64,000 nt of DNA from Sphingomicrobium astaxanthinifaciens (lineage in GTDB: Bacteria > Pseudomonadota > Alphaproteobacteria > Sphingomonadales > Sphingomonadaceae), in the NCBI RefSeq assembly GCF_022865105.1, contig NZ_JAKNYM010000001.1:1-64000 (forward strand). The letters are read 5' to 3'. Of this stretch, positions 18,661 to 29,436 are shown piece after piece. The position numbers were made by a program, and so were the translations under genes. Below the pieces are notes generated by a model, which searched no databases, was not told the DNA's origin, and saw nothing but the letters and a program-made list of their open reading frames with translations. The stretch's first letter is position 1, and every line of letters starts with the position of its first letter.

Positions 18661-21281
18661 CAGAATTGGGTTCCTACGTTGAATGAAAAGAGGCGGGTAT
18701 CATCGCCTTCCTGCTTGATCAGCGCGTGCGCCAGGTCGAGGCGCAGCGGACCGAAGGGCGAGACCCAGTTGGCCCCGATCCCGACCGTGAGGCGCGGGTT
18801 CGGGCTGTTGCCGACGAACGTCTCCTGGTAGCCCGGCGTCTGCGAATAGCCCGGCGCGATGTCGCCGCACGAGGTGATGGGGCTGCCATCGGGGAGCGTA
18901 TCGCCCGGCTCGACGCGACGGAATTCGGGTCCGTCGGCGGTCGCGGGGGTACAGAAGAAGAGGAAGTCGTCGACGTCGGGCGCGGTCAGGTCCCAGACCG
19001 AACCGATGTCCACGAAGGCCGAGGGCCGCACGCCGAAGTTGCGCAGCGCTGCCGACGTCGGGAACTCGAGTTCGAGGCGACCGAAATAATAGGCCTTGCC
19101 GCCGAGCGCGTTGGAGGTGCGCGTCGCATCTTCCGACAACACCCCGTCGTTGTCGTAATTGCGCCGCAGCACGCGCGGGCCGATGCCGCGGATATCGAAG
19201 CCGCGGAACGAGGGGCCGAAGAAGCGGTCCGAGATGCGGATCGGATCGCGGAAGGCGATCTCGTCGTCCTCGAGCGGGTAGACGTAGCCGCCCTGCGCGT
19301 TGACCGAGAGCACGAAATCGGCGGGCATGCGGAAATAGCGCGTCACGTCGCCGATCGTGCGCAGATATTTGACGTCCCCGCCCAGCCCCGCGAAATCCTG
19401 CCGCAGGCTGGCGCGGATGCCGCGCGTGGCGCGCAGCCCGTTGGTGTTGTTGAACGCCAGCGTATAGCCGAGCGAGGAGGTCAGCCGCTCGCCCAGCTCG
19501 TTGCACAGGTACGTCCCCGCCTTGACCGGATCGCACTCGTCGTCGTCGAGCGACCCGCTGTTGTCGAAGTCGGTGTAGAAGGTGCCGCGATCGAGCGTGA
19601 TGTCGTCGAGCACGAGGTTGTATCGCAGCCCCGCCGACAGGAATTCGGTCACCGGGAAGCCGAGCCGCAGCCCGCCGCCGGTCGACAGCTGGCTGTAGGT
19701 CGAGCGGCGGTCGCTGCCGACGAAGTTGAAGCTGTTGAAGTCGCGGCGATAGAGGTCGGCGCCGAGCAGGATCGGGCGCCCGAGGAAGAAGGGCTCGGTG
19801 AAGCCGAACTGGACGCTGCGCGAATAGCGCGACCAGTTGACCCCGGCGAGCAGCGTCTGCCCCTTGCCCATGAAGTTGTTCTGGCTGATCTGCGCCGACA
19901 GGAGGAAGCGCTCGAGGCTCGAGAAGCCCGCCGAGAAGGTCAACTGGCCGGTCGGGCGTTCCTCGACGTCGAGGGTCAGCGCAACGCGGTCGTCACCGAC
20001 CGGCACCTGCTTGATCTCGAGTTCCTCGTTGAAATAGCCGAGGCTGCGGATGCGGTCTTCCGAACGGCGCAGCAGCGTGGCGTTGAAGGCATCGCCCTCG
20101 AACAGCCGGAACTCGCGGCGGATGACATTGTCACGCGTCACCGTGTTGCCGTTGATGTCGACCCGGTCGATGTAGACCCGCTGCGCCTCGTTGGTGCGGA
20201 AGGTGATGTCCATCGTCAGGTCGTCGGGGTTGCGCGAGATCGCGGGGCTGATGTCGGCGAAGGCATAGCCGACGAGGCCCGCCGCCTCGTTGAGCGCGGT
20301 GACCGTATCCTCGACCTTCTTGGCATCGAACCAGTCGCCGGATTCGATATTGATGAAGGCCTGCATCGTCTCTTCGTTGAAGTCGCGCAGCGCGCTGTCG
20401 GCCTCGACCACCCCGAACTTGTAGCGCGGGCCTTCCTCGATCACGTAGGTGATGACGAAGTCCTCGCGATCGGGGGTCAGCTCGGCCAGCGCGCTGACCA
20501 CGCGGAAATCGGCATAGCCCTCGGTCAGGTAGAACAGGCGCAGCATCTGCTGGTCGGCCCCGAGGCGATCGGGGTCGTAGCTGGTGTTCGACTTGAGGAA
20601 GCCGAGGATGCCGCCGGTTTCACGGCTGTACATCTGCTTGATCAGCTTGCCGTCGGAAAACTGCTCGTTGCCGATGATGTTGATCGAGCGGATCTTGGAC
20701 TTGGGCCCCTCGCTGATCTCGAAGATCAGGTCGACGCGGTTCTGGTCGAGTTCGACGATCTTGGGCTCGACCACCGCGGCGAAGCGGCCCTCGCGCTTGT
20801 ACAGTTCGATGATGCGGTCGACGTCGGCGCGCACCTTCGAGCGGGTGTAGATGCGGCGCGGGGCGAGCCGGATCTCGGGCGCGATCTTGTCGTCCTTGAG
20901 GCGCTTGTTGCCCTCGAGCACGATGCGGTTGATGATCGGGTTTTCTTTGACCGCGATGACGATGTTGCCGGTGTCGGCGCCGGTGATCACCACGTCTGCG
21001 AACAGCTCGGTCTCGTAGAGCGCGCGCAGCGCCTGGTCGAGCGTGGCGGCGGTATAGGTCTGCCCCGGGGTCAACGTGGAATAGGCAAGCACGGTCTCGC
21101 GTTCGATGCGCTCGGCACCGGTGACCTGGAGCGAGCGGATCATGCCCTCGCGGACCGGCTGCGCGGGCGCGGTGGCGGCGGTCGGCTCGGCCGCGTCCTG
21201 CGCCGCCGCAAGCGCCGGCATCGCCATCCCCGACAAACAGGTTCCGACCAGCAATGCGGCCCCGTGGCGTTTCGCCATCAT
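18660..21281 (-). CDS. bamA: Outer membrane protein assembly factor BamA
   Basis: The core of the beta-barrel assembly machine. A signal peptide ([22 protein letters not shown]) is followed by five POTRA domains (for example [20 protein letters not shown] and [16 protein letters not shown]), then the 16-strand barrel. Loop 6 shows the conserved [15 protein letters not shown] motif. The chain ends in NVGTQF, with the terminal aromatic expected for outer-membrane proteins. Length is about 873 residues from ATG 21281; a GTG at 21296 in the same frame would add five residues. It lies 81 bp after rseP. Confidence 0.96.
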   Translation of the reverse strand: MMAKRHGAALLVGTCLSGMAMPALAAAQDAAEPTAATAPAQPVREGMIRSLQVTGAERIERETVLAYSTLTPGQTYTAATLDQALRALYETELFADVVITGADTGNIVIAVKENPIINRIVLEGNKRLKDDKIAPEIRLAPRRIYTRSKVRADVDRIIELYKREGRFAAVVEPKIVELDQNRVDLIFEISEGPKSKIRSINIIGNEQFSDGKLIKQMYSRETGGILGFLKSNTSYDPDRLGADQQMLRLFYLTEGYADFRVVSALAELTPDREDFVITYVIEEGPRYKFGVVEADSALRDFNEETMQAFINIESGDWFDAKKVEDTVTALNEAAGLVGYAFADISPAISRNPDDLTMDITFRTNEAQRVYIDRVDINGNTVTRDNVIRREFRLFEGDAFNATLLRRSEDRIRSLGYFNEELEIKQVPVGDDRVALTLDVEERPTGQLTFSAGFSSLERFLLSAQISQNNFMGKGQTLLAGVNWSRYSRSVQFGFTEPFFLGRPILLGADLYRRDFNSFNFVGSDRRSTYSQLSTGGGLRLGFPVTEFLSAGLRYNLVLDDITLDRGTFYTDFDNSGSLDDDECDPVKAGTYLCNELGERLTSSLGYTLAFNNTNGLRATRGIRASLRQDFAGLGGDVKYLRTIGDVTRYFRMPADFVLSVNAQGGYVYPLEDDEIAFRDPIRISDRFFGPSFRGFDIRGIGPRVLRRNYDNDGVLSEDATRTSNALGGKAYYFGRLELEFPTSAALRNFGVRPSAFVDIGSVWDLTAPDVDDFLFFCTPATADGPEFRRVEPGDTLPDGSPITSCGDIAPGYSQTPGYQETFVGNSPNPRLTVGIGANWVSPFGPLRLDLAHALIKQEGDDTRLFSFNVGTQF

Positions 21282-21377
21282 GCTTTTCACTTTCACGCGT
21301 CCCCGCCCTTTTTCAACGATTTAGCGACCTTGGCTGTCGCCTCCATGAACCATGCGCGCCTGACTGCCCTAGTCGGC

Positions 21378-22496
21378 CTATCCAATCAAGCGCCCAATCC
21401 GCTCGACCAGCCCGATCGAGGCGAGGTCGTTGAGCGTCACGAACAGGAAGAAGGCCGCCAGCAGCGCGAGCCCGCCGCGAAAAGCCCATTCCTGCGCGGC
21501 ATCGCTTACCGGACGCCGGCGGATCGCCTCGATGGCGTAGAACAACAGGTGTCCGCCATCGAGCATCGGGATTGGCAACAGGTTGATGAAGCCCAGATTA
21601 ATCGAGATGAGCGCGGCCAGCCCGACCGCAGCTTCCCACCCCAGCGCGGCCTGCTGCCCCGACACTTGCGCCATCTTGATCGGCCCGCCCAGTTGCTCGA
21701 CCGACAGCGTGCCGAAGATGATCTGCCCGAGCCCGTCGACCATCCAGCCCAGCAACACCCAGACCCGCTCGGCCCCGAGCACCAGCGCCGCGAGCGGCCC
21801 CATCGTCCGCCGTTCGCCGAGCGCCTGCGTGATGCCGAGCCGCCCGATCTCATGCTCCTGCCCGTAGGCGTCGGTCTCGATGTGCGCGTCGAGCCGCACG
21901 GTGCGCTCGAACACCGCGCCGTCGCGCTCGAAGGCGATCGGCACCTCGGCGCCGGGGCGCAGGATGACGGTGCGCGTGATCGCGTTGAAGTCGACCGTCT
22001 CGCGCCCGTCGATCGACAGGATGCGGTCGCCTTCCTCGAGCCCCACGCTCGCCGCCGGCGTGTCGGGCTCGACCCCGCCGACCACCGCGGGCGCCGGCTG
22101 CAGCGTGCCGATGGTGGCGAAGAAGGCCGCGAAGATGAGGATCGCGATAAGGAAATTGGCCATCGGCCCGGCGAGCACGACAAGGAAGCGCTGCCACACC
22201 GGGCGGTTGTGGAAATGATCGGGGTCGGTGTCGCCCCGCTCGGGGCGGCTCGCCGCATCGGCATCGCCCGCAAACTTGACATAGCCGCCCAGCGGCAGCC
22301 AGCCGACCTTCCAGCGCGTGCCGCGCCGGTCGTTCCAGCCGACGATCTCGCGGCCGAAACCGATCGAGAAGGCCTCGGCCTTGATCCCGAACAGTCGCGC
22401 CACGCCATAATGGCCGAGCTCGTGGAAGAAGACGAGCGGGCCGAGCACCGCGACGAAGGCGACGAGGATGAACAGCAGGGAGGGCTGCTCCATCAT
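21378..22496 (-). CDS. rseP: RIP metalloprotease RseP
   Basis: A 372-residue site-2 intramembrane zinc protease that cleaves transmembrane anti-sigma factors or signal peptides. The zinc site HELGH is at residues 25-29 in the first membrane helix. The second metal motif appears near the C-terminus as LLPIPMLDGGH. One PDZ domain is visible (VVGGVEPDTPAASVGLEEGD, then RILSIDGRETVDF). Start ATG 22496 overlaps the dxr stop as ATGA. Location between dxr and bamA is the usual alphaproteobacterial order. Confidence 0.95.
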   Translation of the reverse strand: MMEQPSLLFILVAFVAVLGPLVFFHELGHYGVARLFGIKAEAFSIGFGREIVGWNDRRGTRWKVGWLPLGGYVKFAGDADAASRPERGDTDPDHFHNRPVWQRFLVVLAGPMANFLIAILIFAAFFATIGTLQPAPAVVGGVEPDTPAASVGLEEGDRILSIDGRETVDFNAITRTVILRPGAEVPIAFERDGAVFERTVRLDAHIETDAYGQEHEIGRLGITQALGERRTMGPLAALVLGAERVWVLLGWMVDGLGQIIFGTLSVEQLGGPIKMAQVSGQQAALGWEAAVGLAALISINLGFINLLPIPMLDGGHLLFYAIEAIRRRPVSDAAQEWAFRGGLALLAAFFLFVTLNDLASIGLVERIGRLIG

Positions 22497-23650
22497 GCCG
22501 CCAGCCTCGCCACGCGCTCGCGCGTCATCGCCCGCGTCGCGGCGTCGATCTCGAGCAGCTGCTCGATCGATTGCGGCGCCCCCGGGTCGCTCGCCGCGAG
22601 CACCGCCTCGACGGTCGCGGCGATGTCGGCAAAGCCGATGCGCTCGTCGAGGAAGGCGGCGACCGCGACCTCGTTGGCCGCGTTGAGCCGCGCCGGCGCG
22701 CTGCCCCCCGCCTCGAGCGCCGCGCGGGCAAGGCGCAGCGCCGGGAACCGCTCGGGATCGGGCGCCTCGAAATCGAGCCGCGCGATCGTCGGCAGGTCGA
22801 GCCGCTCGATCGCCGTTTCCATCCGCTCGGGCCACGCGAGGCAATGCGCGATCGGCACGCGCATGTCGGAAGGCCCCATCTGCGCGAGGATCGAGCCGTC
22901 CTGATATTCGACGCAGCTGTGCACCACCGACTGCGGGTGGACGACGATGTCGATCCGCTCGCTCGGCAGCCCGAACAGGTGGTGCGCCTCGATCAGCTCG
23001 AGCCCCTTGTTCATCATCGTCGCGCTGTCGACGCTGATCTTGGCGCCCATCGACCAGTTGGGATGCGCGACCGCCTGCGCCGGCGTCTTCACCGCCATTT
23101 CGGCTGCCGACAAGGTGCGGAACGGCCCCCCGCTGGCGGTCAGGATTAGCCGCTCGACATGGTCACAGCGACCATCGCCAAGACATTGGAAAATCGCATT
23201 GTGTTCGCTGTCGACGGGCAGGATGGTGGCGTTGGCGCGGCGCGCCGCGCGCATCATCAGTTCGCCCGCGCTGACGAGGCTTTCCTTGTTCGCGAGCCCC
23301 ACCGTGACCCCGGCCTCGAGCGCCGCCATCACCGGCTTCAGCCCCGCGGTGCCGACGATCGCGGCGATCACCAGGTCGGCCTCGCGCGCCGCCTCGCACA
23401 ATGCGTCCTCGCCCGCCTCGGGTCGGCAGTCGCTGCCCTCGAGCGCCTGCGCCAGCGCGGGCCGGAGCGCCGGGTCGGCGATGACCGCGCGCGCGGCCCC
23501 GGTGCGCCGCGCGATGGCCGCCAACTGCTCGACATTGGACGCCGCGGTCACCGCGACCACGTCGAAGCGGTCGGGGGCGGCCTCGACGAGGTCGAGCGTG
23601 GAGGAGCCGACCGACCCGGTGGCGCCGAGAATCGCGATGCGTTTGGTCAC
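22493..23650 (-). CDS. dxr: 1-deoxy-D-xylulose-5-phosphate reductoisomerase
   Basis: Second step of the MEP isoprenoid pathway, converting DXP to MEP with NADPH. It has the nucleotide-binding ILGATGSVGSSTLDLVE at the N-terminus, ANKESLVSAGELMM, VDSEHNAIFQCL (metal and substrate) and HPNWSMGAKISVDSATMMNK. Length 385 is normal. The start is GTG 23650, which overlaps the cdsA stop as GTGA, in line with the translational coupling along this operon. Confidence 0.96.
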   Translation of the reverse strand: MTKRIAILGATGSVGSSTLDLVEAAPDRFDVVAVTAASNVEQLAAIARRTGAARAVIADPALRPALAQALEGSDCRPEAGEDALCEAAREADLVIAAIVGTAGLKPVMAALEAGVTVGLANKESLVSAGELMMRAARRANATILPVDSEHNAIFQCLGDGRCDHVERLILTASGGPFRTLSAAEMAVKTPAQAVAHPNWSMGAKISVDSATMMNKGLELIEAHHLFGLPSERIDIVVHPQSVVHSCVEYQDGSILAQMGPSDMRVPIAHCLAWPERMETAIERLDLPTIARLDFEAPDPERFPALRLARAALEAGGSAPARLNAANEVAVAAFLDERIGFADIAATVEAVLAASDPGAPQSIEQLLEIDAATRAMTRERVARLAA

Positions 23651-24279
23651 AACCACCCCATATACACGGCAACGCCGGTCAGTGTCGCCACCACCAGCAA
23701 TCCGTCGAGCCGGTCGAACACCCCGCCGTGCCCCGGCAGCAGCGTGCCGCTGTCCTTGACCCCGGCGCGCCGCTTCATCGCGCTTTCGAACAGGTCGCCT
23801 GCCTGCGCCGCCACCGCCATCGGCGGGCCGAGCCAGTAAAGGAGCGATGCCAGCCCCTGCGACCAGGCCCACAGGCCGCCGAGCAGGCCTGCGGCCAGCA
23901 TGCCGCCGAGCAGTCCTTCCCACGTCTTGTTGGGGCTGATCGCCGGCGCCAGCTTGGTCCGCCCCATCGTCTTGCCGAAGGCATAGCCGCCGATGTCGGT
24001 GGCCCAGGTGACGATAAACACCCAGATCAGCAGCGCGAGCCCGATCCCCGACTGCTCGCGGATCAGCAGCAGCGCGAGCGCGGGAATGAGGCAATAGAAG
24101 AACCCGCCGATCTTCCAGCCGACGGACCAGCCGGTCACGATCCGCGACCATTCCCAATAGACCGCCGTCGCCGCCGCCGCGACCAGCAGCGCGAAGGGCA
24201 TGCCCCCGACCCACGCCACCCCGAGCGTGATCAGGATCATCGCCACCCCGGCGATGGTGCGGACCACCAGCTCGTTCAT
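23647..24279 (-). CDS. cdsA: Phosphatidate cytidylyltransferase
   Basis: Makes CDP-diacylglycerol from phosphatidate and CTP, the branch point for membrane phospholipids. It is a 210-residue, multi-pass membrane protein, somewhat short for the family (usually about 260-285). It keeps the C-terminal signature region: KTWEGLLGGMLAAGL, DLFESAMKRRAGVKDSG and LPGHGGVFDRLDGLL. ATG 24279 is chosen because it gives an ATGA overlap with the uppS stop; the longer upstream reading is not family-like. Confidence 0.93.
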   Translation of the reverse strand: MNELVVRTIAGVAMILITLGVAWVGGMPFALLVAAAATAVYWEWSRIVTGWSVGWKIGGFFYCLIPALALLLIREQSGIGLALLIWVFIVTWATDIGGYAFGKTMGRTKLAPAISPNKTWEGLLGGMLAAGLLGGLWAWSQGLASLLYWLGPPMAVAAQAGDLFESAMKRRAGVKDSGTLLPGHGGVFDRLDGLLVVATLTGVAVYMGWL

Positions 24280-25022
24280 CGCCCGCCGAACCGGCGTTGG
24301 CGCCCGGCGAACTGGTCGAGCGCGCCGTTGAAGGCGTCGGCATCGAAATCGGGCCACAGGAGGTCGAGGAACACCAGCTCGGCATAGGCTGCCTGCCACA
24401 GCAGGAAGTTGGACAGCCGCATCTCGCCCGAGGTGCGCACGAGCAGGTCGAGCGGCGGCAACTCGGCCGTCTGCAGCACCTTCTCCACCGCCGCGACATC
24501 GATCGCCGCCGAGTCGATCACCCCGTCGACCGCCTCCTGCGCGAGGATCTGCGCGGCGCGCGCGATTTCCTGCTGGCTGCCATAGTTGAGCGCCACGTTG
24601 AGCGTCAGCTTGTCATTGTCGGCGGTCTTCGCGGCGGCGAGCTGGAGCCGCTCCCACAGCTCGGGCCCGAAGGCGCTCGGCTCGCCGATGAAGCGCAGCT
24701 TCACCCCCTCGCGCGCCAGCTCGTCGAGCTCGCGCTCGAGGTAGAAGCGCATCAACCCCTTGAGGTCGGTGACCTCTTCCTCGCTGCGTCGCCAATTCTC
24801 CGAGGAGAAGGCATAGAGCGTCAGGCACTCGACCCCCGCGACCACCGCCGCCTTGAGGGTGCGCCGCACCGCCTCGGCGCCCTCGCGGTGACCGGCGACG
24901 CGGGGCAGCCCCCGCTTCTTCGCCCAGCGCCCGTTGCCGTCCATGATGATGGCGACATGGCGCGGCACGGCGCCGCCCCCGCGAGCGGTGGCGGCAGCAT
25001 CGGGGGCGATCGCCTCGCTCAC
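24276..25022 (-). CDS. uppS: Isoprenyl transferase (undecaprenyl diphosphate synthase)
   Basis: A 248-residue cis-prenyltransferase making undecaprenyl diphosphate, the lipid carrier of peptidoglycan precursors. It shows the five conserved regions: [17 protein letters not shown] (catalytic Asp28), [36 protein letters not shown], and [18 protein letters not shown]. It overlaps frr by 4 bp and cdsA by 4 bp. Confidence 0.96.
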   Translation of the reverse strand: MSEAIAPDAAATARGGGAVPRHVAIIMDGNGRWAKKRGLPRVAGHREGAEAVRRTLKAAVVAGVECLTLYAFSSENWRRSEEEVTDLKGLMRFYLERELDELAREGVKLRFIGEPSAFGPELWERLQLAAAKTADNDKLTLNVALNYGSQQEIARAAQILAQEAVDGVIDSAAIDVAAVEKVLQTAELPPLDLLVRTSGEMRLSNFLLWQAAYAELVFLDLLWPDFDADAFNGALDQFAGRQRRFGGR

Positions 25023-25576
25023 TGCTTGAGGATTTCCGCTTCCTTGTCGGCGGCGACCTTGTCGATCTCGGCGATCTTGTCGTCGGTCAGCTTCTGCACC
25101 TCGGTCTCGTGGCGCTTGCGCTCGTCCTCGCCGAACTCGCCGCCCTTTTCGTCGGCCTTCAGGGCGTCCATCCCGTCACGGCGCACGTTACGCACCGCGA
25201 TTTTGGCCTTCTCGGCATATTGGCCGACCAGCTTGGCGAGCTCCTTGCGGCGCTCCTCGGTGAGGTCGGGGAGCGGCAGCCGGATGAGCTGCCCGTCGAC
25301 CACCGGATTGACGCCGAGGCCCGCCGCGCGGATCGCCTTCTCGACATTGCCGATGTTCGACTTGTCCCACACCTGCACCGAGATGAGGCGCGGCTCGGGG
25401 ACCGAGACGGTCGCGACCTGGTTCAAGGGCATGTTGGCGCCATAGACCTCGACCTGCACCGGATCGAGCAGCGCGGTCGAGGCGCGCCCGGTGCGCAGCC
25501 CCGACAGGTCGCTCCTGAGATTGTCGACCGCGCCCTGCATGCGGCGCGTCAGGTCGCCCTTGTCATATTGTGCCAT
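25019..25576 (-). CDS. frr: Ribosome recycling factor
   Basis: Splits post-termination ribosomes with EF-G. The 185 residues match the family: [20 protein letters not shown] near the N-terminus, [20 protein letters not shown], and the C-terminal half with [20 protein letters not shown] and [20 protein letters not shown]. It is 3 bp from pyrH and overlaps uppS. Confidence 0.97.
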   Translation of the reverse strand: MAQYDKGDLTRRMQGAVDNLRSDLSGLRTGRASTALLDPVQVEVYGANMPLNQVATVSVPEPRLISVQVWDKSNIGNVEKAIRAAGLGVNPVVDGQLIRLPLPDLTEERRKELAKLVGQYAEKAKIAVRNVRRDGMDALKADEKGGEFGEDERKRHETEVQKLTDDKIAEIDKVAADKEAEILKQ

Positions 25577-25579
25577 GTT

Positions 25580-26302
25580 CTACTCCTCGTTCTTGACGAT
25601 CGTCGCGGTCCCGCCGCCATCGAGCACCTTGGTCAGGTTGCCCTCGTCGCGGATGTTGAAGACGACGATCGGAATGTCATTGTCGCGGCACAGCGCCACC
25701 GCGCTGGCGTCCATCACCCGCAGGTTGTCGGCGAGGACGCGGTTGAAGCTGAGGCTGTCGTAGCGGCTCGCGCCCTCGACCTTCTTGGGATCGGCATCGT
25801 AGACGCCATCGACGCTGGTGCCCTTGAACAATGCATCGCAGTTCATCTCGGCAGCGCGCAGCGCGGCGGTGGTGTCGGTGGTGAAGAAGGGGCTGCCGGT
25901 GCCGGCGGCGAAGATCACCACCCGGCCCTTTTCCATGTGGCGCACCGCGCGGCGGCGGATATAGGGTTCGCACACGGAGGCCATCGGGATCGCCGACTGG
26001 ACCCGCGTGTCGACCCCGACCTGCTCGAGCGCGTTCTGCATGGCGAGCGCGTTCATCACCGTCGCCAGCATCCCCATGTAATCGGCGCTGGCGCGATCGA
26101 TCCCCTGCGCGGCGCCCGCGATCCCGCGAAAGATATTGCCCCCGCCGACCACGATGCACAGCTCGTAGCCCTGTTCGCGCGCCCGCTTGATCTCGCCCGC
26201 GACGCGGCCGGTGGTCGCGGGATCGATCCCGAACTGCCCCTTCCCCATCAGCACCTCGCCCGACAGCTTGAGCAGAATGCGGTTGAATTTGGGGCGGGAC
26301 AT
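25580..26302 (-). CDS. pyrH: UMP kinase
   Basis: Phosphorylates UMP to UDP in pyrimidine synthesis. The 240 residues belong to the amino acid kinase fold, with [20 protein letters not shown], the nucleotide loop [10 protein letters not shown] and the C-terminal [20 protein letters not shown]. It starts 136 bp after tsf, beyond an intrinsic terminator, so it likely has its own promoter or depends on read-through. Confidence 0.97.
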   Translation of the reverse strand: MSRPKFNRILLKLSGEVLMGKGQFGIDPATTGRVAGEIKRAREQGYELCIVVGGGNIFRGIAGAAQGIDRASADYMGMLATVMNALAMQNALEQVGVDTRVQSAIPMASVCEPYIRRRAVRHMEKGRVVIFAAGTGSPFFTTDTTAALRAAEMNCDALFKGTSVDGVYDADPKKVEGASRYDSLSFNRVLADNLRVMDASAVALCRDNDIPIVVFNIRDEGNLTKVLDGGGTATIVKNEE

Positions 26303-26380
26303 GAAGGCTCCTCTCGCGGCGCGTGTTGGGGAAGGCTCTTAAGGGGCCGGGCAGCCCAAGCCAAGTCTTTTGCGGGCATC

Positions 26381-26414
26381 AAAAAGGGCGGGAAGCCGGA
26401 GCCTCCCGCCCTTT
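26381..26414 (-). terminator. Rho-independent terminator downstream of tsf
   Basis: A perfect 11-bp stem (AAAGGGCGGGA at 26383-26393 with TCCCGCCCTTT at 26404-26414) has a 10-nt loop. On the minus strand it is followed by a run of five T (26385-26381). It begins 25 bp after the tsf stop, so it should end the rpsB-tsf transcript and separate it from pyrH. Confidence 0.85.
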
Positions 26415-26438
26415 GACTGGTCATCGAAAACGAACGGC

Positions 26439-27359
26439 TCAGGCGCCGGCGGCCGCGGCCACTTCGGCGGCGAAGTCCGATTCTTCCTTCTCGATGCCCT
26501 CGCCGAGCTGGAAGCGCTCGAAAGCGACGAGCTTGATCTCGCTGCCCGCTTCCTTGCCCGCGCTCGCGACCACGTCGGCGACCGGGGTCTTGTTGTCCAT
26601 CACGAACAGCTGCGACAGGAGCGCGTTTTCCTTGGCGAACTTCTTGATCGAGCCCTCGACCATCTTCTCGGCGATATTCTCGGGCTTGCCGCTTTCCATC
26701 GCCTTGGCCTTGGCGATCTCGCGTTCGCGCGCGATCATCTCGGGGTCGAGATCCTCGGCGGTCAGCGCCAGCGGGTTGGCCGCCGCGATGTGCATCGCGA
26801 TCTGCTTGCCCAGCGCTTCGAGCGTGGCGGTGTCGGCAGCGCTCTCGAGCGCGACCAGCACGCCGATCTTGCCCAGACCCGGCGCGGCAGCGTTATGGAC
26901 ATAGCTGACGACGGCGCCCTGCGGGACCGAGACCGAGGCGGTGCGACGCAGCGACTGGTTCTCGCCGATGGTGGCGATGTTGCTGGTCAGCTTTTCCTCG
27001 ACGGTGCCACCACCCGGGTAGCTCATGCCCTTGACCTTCTCGATGTCGCCATCGGCGTCGAGCGCGAGGACGGCGACGTCCTTGACGAAGGCCTGGAAGG
27101 TGTCGTTCTTGGCGACGAAGTCGGTTTCCGAGTTGACCTCGATGACCGCCCCCTTGGTGCCGTCGACGGCGACGCCGACGAGGCCCTCGGCGGCGGTGCG
27201 TCCCGACTTCTTGGCGGCGGCGGCAAGACCCTTGGTGCGCAGCCAGTCGACCGCGGCTTCCATGTCGCCATCGGTCTCGGCGAGCGCCTTCTTGCAGTCC
27301 ATCATGCCCGCGTTGGTGCGGTCGCGAAGTTCTTTCACCTGGGCGGCGGTAACGGCCAT
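26439..27359 (-). CDS. tsf: Translation elongation factor Ts
   Basis: The nucleotide exchange factor for EF-Tu, 306 residues. The N-terminal UBA-like domain reads [20 protein letters not shown] and is followed by the conserved [13 protein letters not shown] and the core domains to [11 protein letters not shown]. It lies 111 bp after rpsB, the usual order, and is followed by a strong terminator. Confidence 0.97.
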   Translation of the reverse strand: MAVTAAQVKELRDRTNAGMMDCKKALAETDGDMEAAVDWLRTKGLAAAAKKSGRTAAEGLVGVAVDGTKGAVIEVNSETDFVAKNDTFQAFVKDVAVLALDADGDIEKVKGMSYPGGGTVEEKLTSNIATIGENQSLRRTASVSVPQGAVVSYVHNAAAPGLGKIGVLVALESAADTATLEALGKQIAMHIAAANPLALTAEDLDPEMIAREREIAKAKAMESGKPENIAEKMVEGSIKKFAKENALLSQLFVMDNKTPVADVVASAGKEAGSEIKLVAFERFQLGEGIEKEESDFAAEVAAAAGA

Positions 27360-27470
27360 GGGAAACGTCCTTTCAGTAGCTGAAGCAAGGGGGAAGGATC
27401 GGCGATGCCGGCCCCTCCCCCGAGTTGTGTCGGCCGCCGGCGCACGCAGCGCGCGCCAGCGACGAAATCG

Positions 27471-28223
27471 TTACGCGGTCGCGTTCTCGACCGGCGGATT
27501 TTCCATCGCGCCGACGTCGACGCCGCTGTTGGCGACCTCTTCGCCGCGGCCCGCATTGGCGGCGGCCGCGACGGCGTCGCAGTAGAGACGGATGGCGCGG
27601 CTGGCGTCATCGTTGCCCGGAACCGGGAAGGCGATGCCGCTCGGGTCCGAGTTGCTATCGAGGATCGCGATCACCGGGATGCCGAGCACGTTGGCTTCCT
27701 TGATGGCGAGGTCTTCCTTGTTGGTGTCGACCACGAACATCACGTCGGGCAGCCCGCCCATGTCGCGGATGCCGCCGAGGCTCTTCTCGAGCTTGTCGCG
27801 CTCGCGGGTGAGCTGGAGGACTTCCTTCTTGGTCAGCCCGGCGGTGTCGCCCGACAGCTTTTCCTCGAGGCTCTTGAAGCGCTTGATCGAGTTGGAGATG
27901 GTCTTCCAGTTGGTCAGCATGCCGCCGAGCCAGCGGTGGTTGACATAGTGCTGGCCGCACGCGGCGGCGGCTTCGGCGATCGGCTCCGAGGCCTGCCGCT
28001 TGGTGCCGACGAACAGCACCTTGCCGCCACGCTCGGTGGTCGCCTTGACGAAGTCGAGCGCGCGCGCGAACAGCGGGACGCTCTGCGACAGGTCGATGAT
28101 GTGGACGCCGTTGCGCGCGCCGAAGATGTACGGCTTCATGCGCGGGTTCCAACGGTGGGTCTGGTGGCCGAAGTGCGATCCGGCTTCAAGCAACTGCTGC
28201 ATGGTGACGACGGGGGCCGTCAT
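27471..28223 (-). CDS. rpsB: 30S ribosomal protein S2
   Basis: A 250-residue small-subunit protein. It shows [50 protein letters not shown] and [18 protein letters not shown]. The ATG at 28223 follows GGAGAAGAG, an excellent ribosome binding site, so the longer upstream reading is rejected. The C-terminus has a short alanine- and asparagine-rich extension. Confidence 0.97.
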   Translation of the reverse strand: MTAPVVTMQQLLEAGSHFGHQTHRWNPRMKPYIFGARNGVHIIDLSQSVPLFARALDFVKATTERGGKVLFVGTKRQASEPIAEAAAACGQHYVNHRWLGGMLTNWKTISNSIKRFKSLEEKLSGDTAGLTKKEVLQLTRERDKLEKSLGGIRDMGGLPDVMFVVDTNKEDLAIKEANVLGIPVIAILDSNSDPSGIAFPVPGNDDASRAIRLYCDAVAAAANAGRGEEVANSGVDVGAMENPPVENATA

Positions 28224-28310
28224 ATCTCTTCTCCTATCCGGTTGTGCCTCGGTGGGTCCTGTCACTCTTGCGAGCACCGGTATGGTGGTCCCACCTGCGA
28301 GATGGGGCGC

Positions 28311-28339
28311 GGACTAGGCGAAAAAGCGTCCCCGATCAA
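28311..28339 (-). promoter_or_regulatory. Candidate sigma-70 type promoter for rpsB-tsf
   Basis: On the minus strand TTGATC (28339-28334) and TAGTCC (28316-28311) are separated by 17 bp. The rpsB start is 88 bp downstream of the -10. The -35 is good and the -10 is weak; no experimental support. Confidence 0.4.
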
Positions 28340-28391
28340 CCCCCTAGGCGCGGCCCCGCGCGGCGCGAGAACAAAAAGGGGCCAAAGGGTA

Positions 28392-28420
28392 TTGACTTGG
28401 CCGGAACAAAAGGTGATCTA
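28392..28420 (+). promoter_or_regulatory. Candidate promoter for the 68-residue small ORF
   Basis: TTGACT (28392-28397) and GATCTA (28415-28420) are separated by 17 bp, ahead of the small gene at 28470. It is divergent from the rpsB promoter about 55 bp away. Confidence 0.45.
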
Positions 28421-28469
28421 GGCACGAGAACGGAGCGAGAACAGCGCGCCGAGCAACAGGGGAAACGCC

Positions 28470-28676
28470 ATGATCGTCGGACTTTTCTTCGCCGCCCTCC
28501 TCGCCGCCTTCGCGGCGGGCGTGCGCCATGTCGCCGCCACCGACGGCGGCAAGATCGTCGCCGCCTTGTCGGGGCACAGCCGGCCCGACCCGGTCGCGCT
28601 GCCCCCCGCGCGCGTCGTGACGATCAGCTGGCAGCGTCCGCGGCGCCCGCGCTCGTCGCTCGCCGCCGCCGCTTGA
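28470..28676 (+). CDS. Hypothetical small protein with one hydrophobic segment
   Basis: A 68-residue protein that I do not recognise. The N-terminus MIVGLFFAALLAAFAAGVRH is a plausible membrane anchor or signal segment, followed by a basic, proline- and arginine-rich tail. ATG 28470 is preceded by CAACAGGGGAAACGCC, an adequate ribosome binding site, and by a fair promoter. Its last 53 bp overlap the 3' end of pssA on the other strand. The same 15-nt leader (AGCAACAGGGGAAAC) precedes the 89-residue gene at 46744, which favours a real gene. Confidence 0.45.
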   Translation: MIVGLFFAALLAAFAAGVRHVAATDGGKIVAALSGHSRPDPVALPPARVVTISWQRPRRPRSSLAAAA

Positions 28677-29436
28677 CCCGCGCGTAGCTGGCGATGCTGA
28701 AGGGCACCAGCAGCAGGTAGCCCGCGCAGATCACGAGCAGCGTGAACCACGGGTTGGTGATCAGCGCCGCGGCGAGCAGCCCGACCCCAGCCAGCGCGAC
28801 GATCCGATAGCTCGGCTTGAGGCGCAGCGAGGACCAGCTGTAGGTCGCCACGTTGGAGATCATCAGCATGGCGATGAACAGCGCCCAGGGCATCACCACC
28901 ACCCAGTCGCGAAAGATTTCCTGCCCGCTGACCAGCCACAGGTAGATCGGCACGAAGGCGAGCCCCGCCCCCGCGGGCGCGGGCACCCCGGTGAGGAAGC
29001 CCGCCGACTTGTGCGGCTGCTCGTCGGCGTCGATCCGCGCGTTGAAGCGCGCCAGCCGCAGCGCGCAGCAGACCGCCAGCGCGAGCGCGGCGATCCAGCC
29101 GAAGCGCGGCGCATATTGCAGGCTCCACAGGAACAGGATCAGCGCGGGCGCGACCCCGAAGGCGATATTGTCGGACAGGCTGTCGAGTTCGGCGCCGAAC
29201 TTGCTCTGCGCGCGCAGCAGCCGGGCGATCCGCCCGTCCATCCCGTCGAGCACCCCGGCGATGATGATGCAGGCGAGCGCGATCTCCCAATGCGCGATCG
29301 GCCCCGCGCCCGCCGCGCTGATCGCATAGCGCACCCCGGTCAACCCGAAGCACAGCGCCATCGCGGTGATCGCATTGGGGGCGAGCGCGCGGAAGGGGAG
29401 CCCGCCGTGGCGGGCGGTCACGGGTTCGCCGCTCAC
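28624..29436 (-). CDS. pssA: CDP-diacylglycerol--serine O-phosphatidyltransferase
   Basis: Makes phosphatidylserine from CDP-diacylglycerol and serine. This 270-residue integral membrane protein has the CDP-alcohol phosphotransferase motif spread over [20 protein letters not shown] and [11 protein letters not shown] (DGxxDGxxAR, then G, D and D at the set spacing). Several transmembrane helices follow, and the C-terminus is basic. It overlaps psd by 4 bp (ATGA), and the two enzymes act in sequence towards phosphatidylethanolamine. Confidence 0.95.
   Translation of the reverse strand: MSGEPVTARHGGLPFRALAPNAITAMALCFGLTGVRYAISAAGAGPIAHWEIALACIIIAGVLDGMDGRIARLLRAQSKFGAELDSLSDNIAFGVAPALILFLWSLQYAPRFGWIAALALAVCCALRLARFNARIDADEQPHKSAGFLTGVPAPAGAGLAFVPIYLWLVSGQEIFRDWVVVMPWALFIAMLMISNVATYSWSSLRLKPSYRIVALAGVGLLAAALITNPWFTLLVICAGYLLLVPFSIASYARVKRRRRATSAGAADAAS

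Noticed and set aside
18726-22904. A 1392-codon open frame on the plus strand opposite bamA and rseP
   Set aside because: It is antisense to well-supported genes; long open antisense frames are expected in GC-rich DNA, and the translation has no domain-like sequence and an Arg/Glu/Asp-rich composition.
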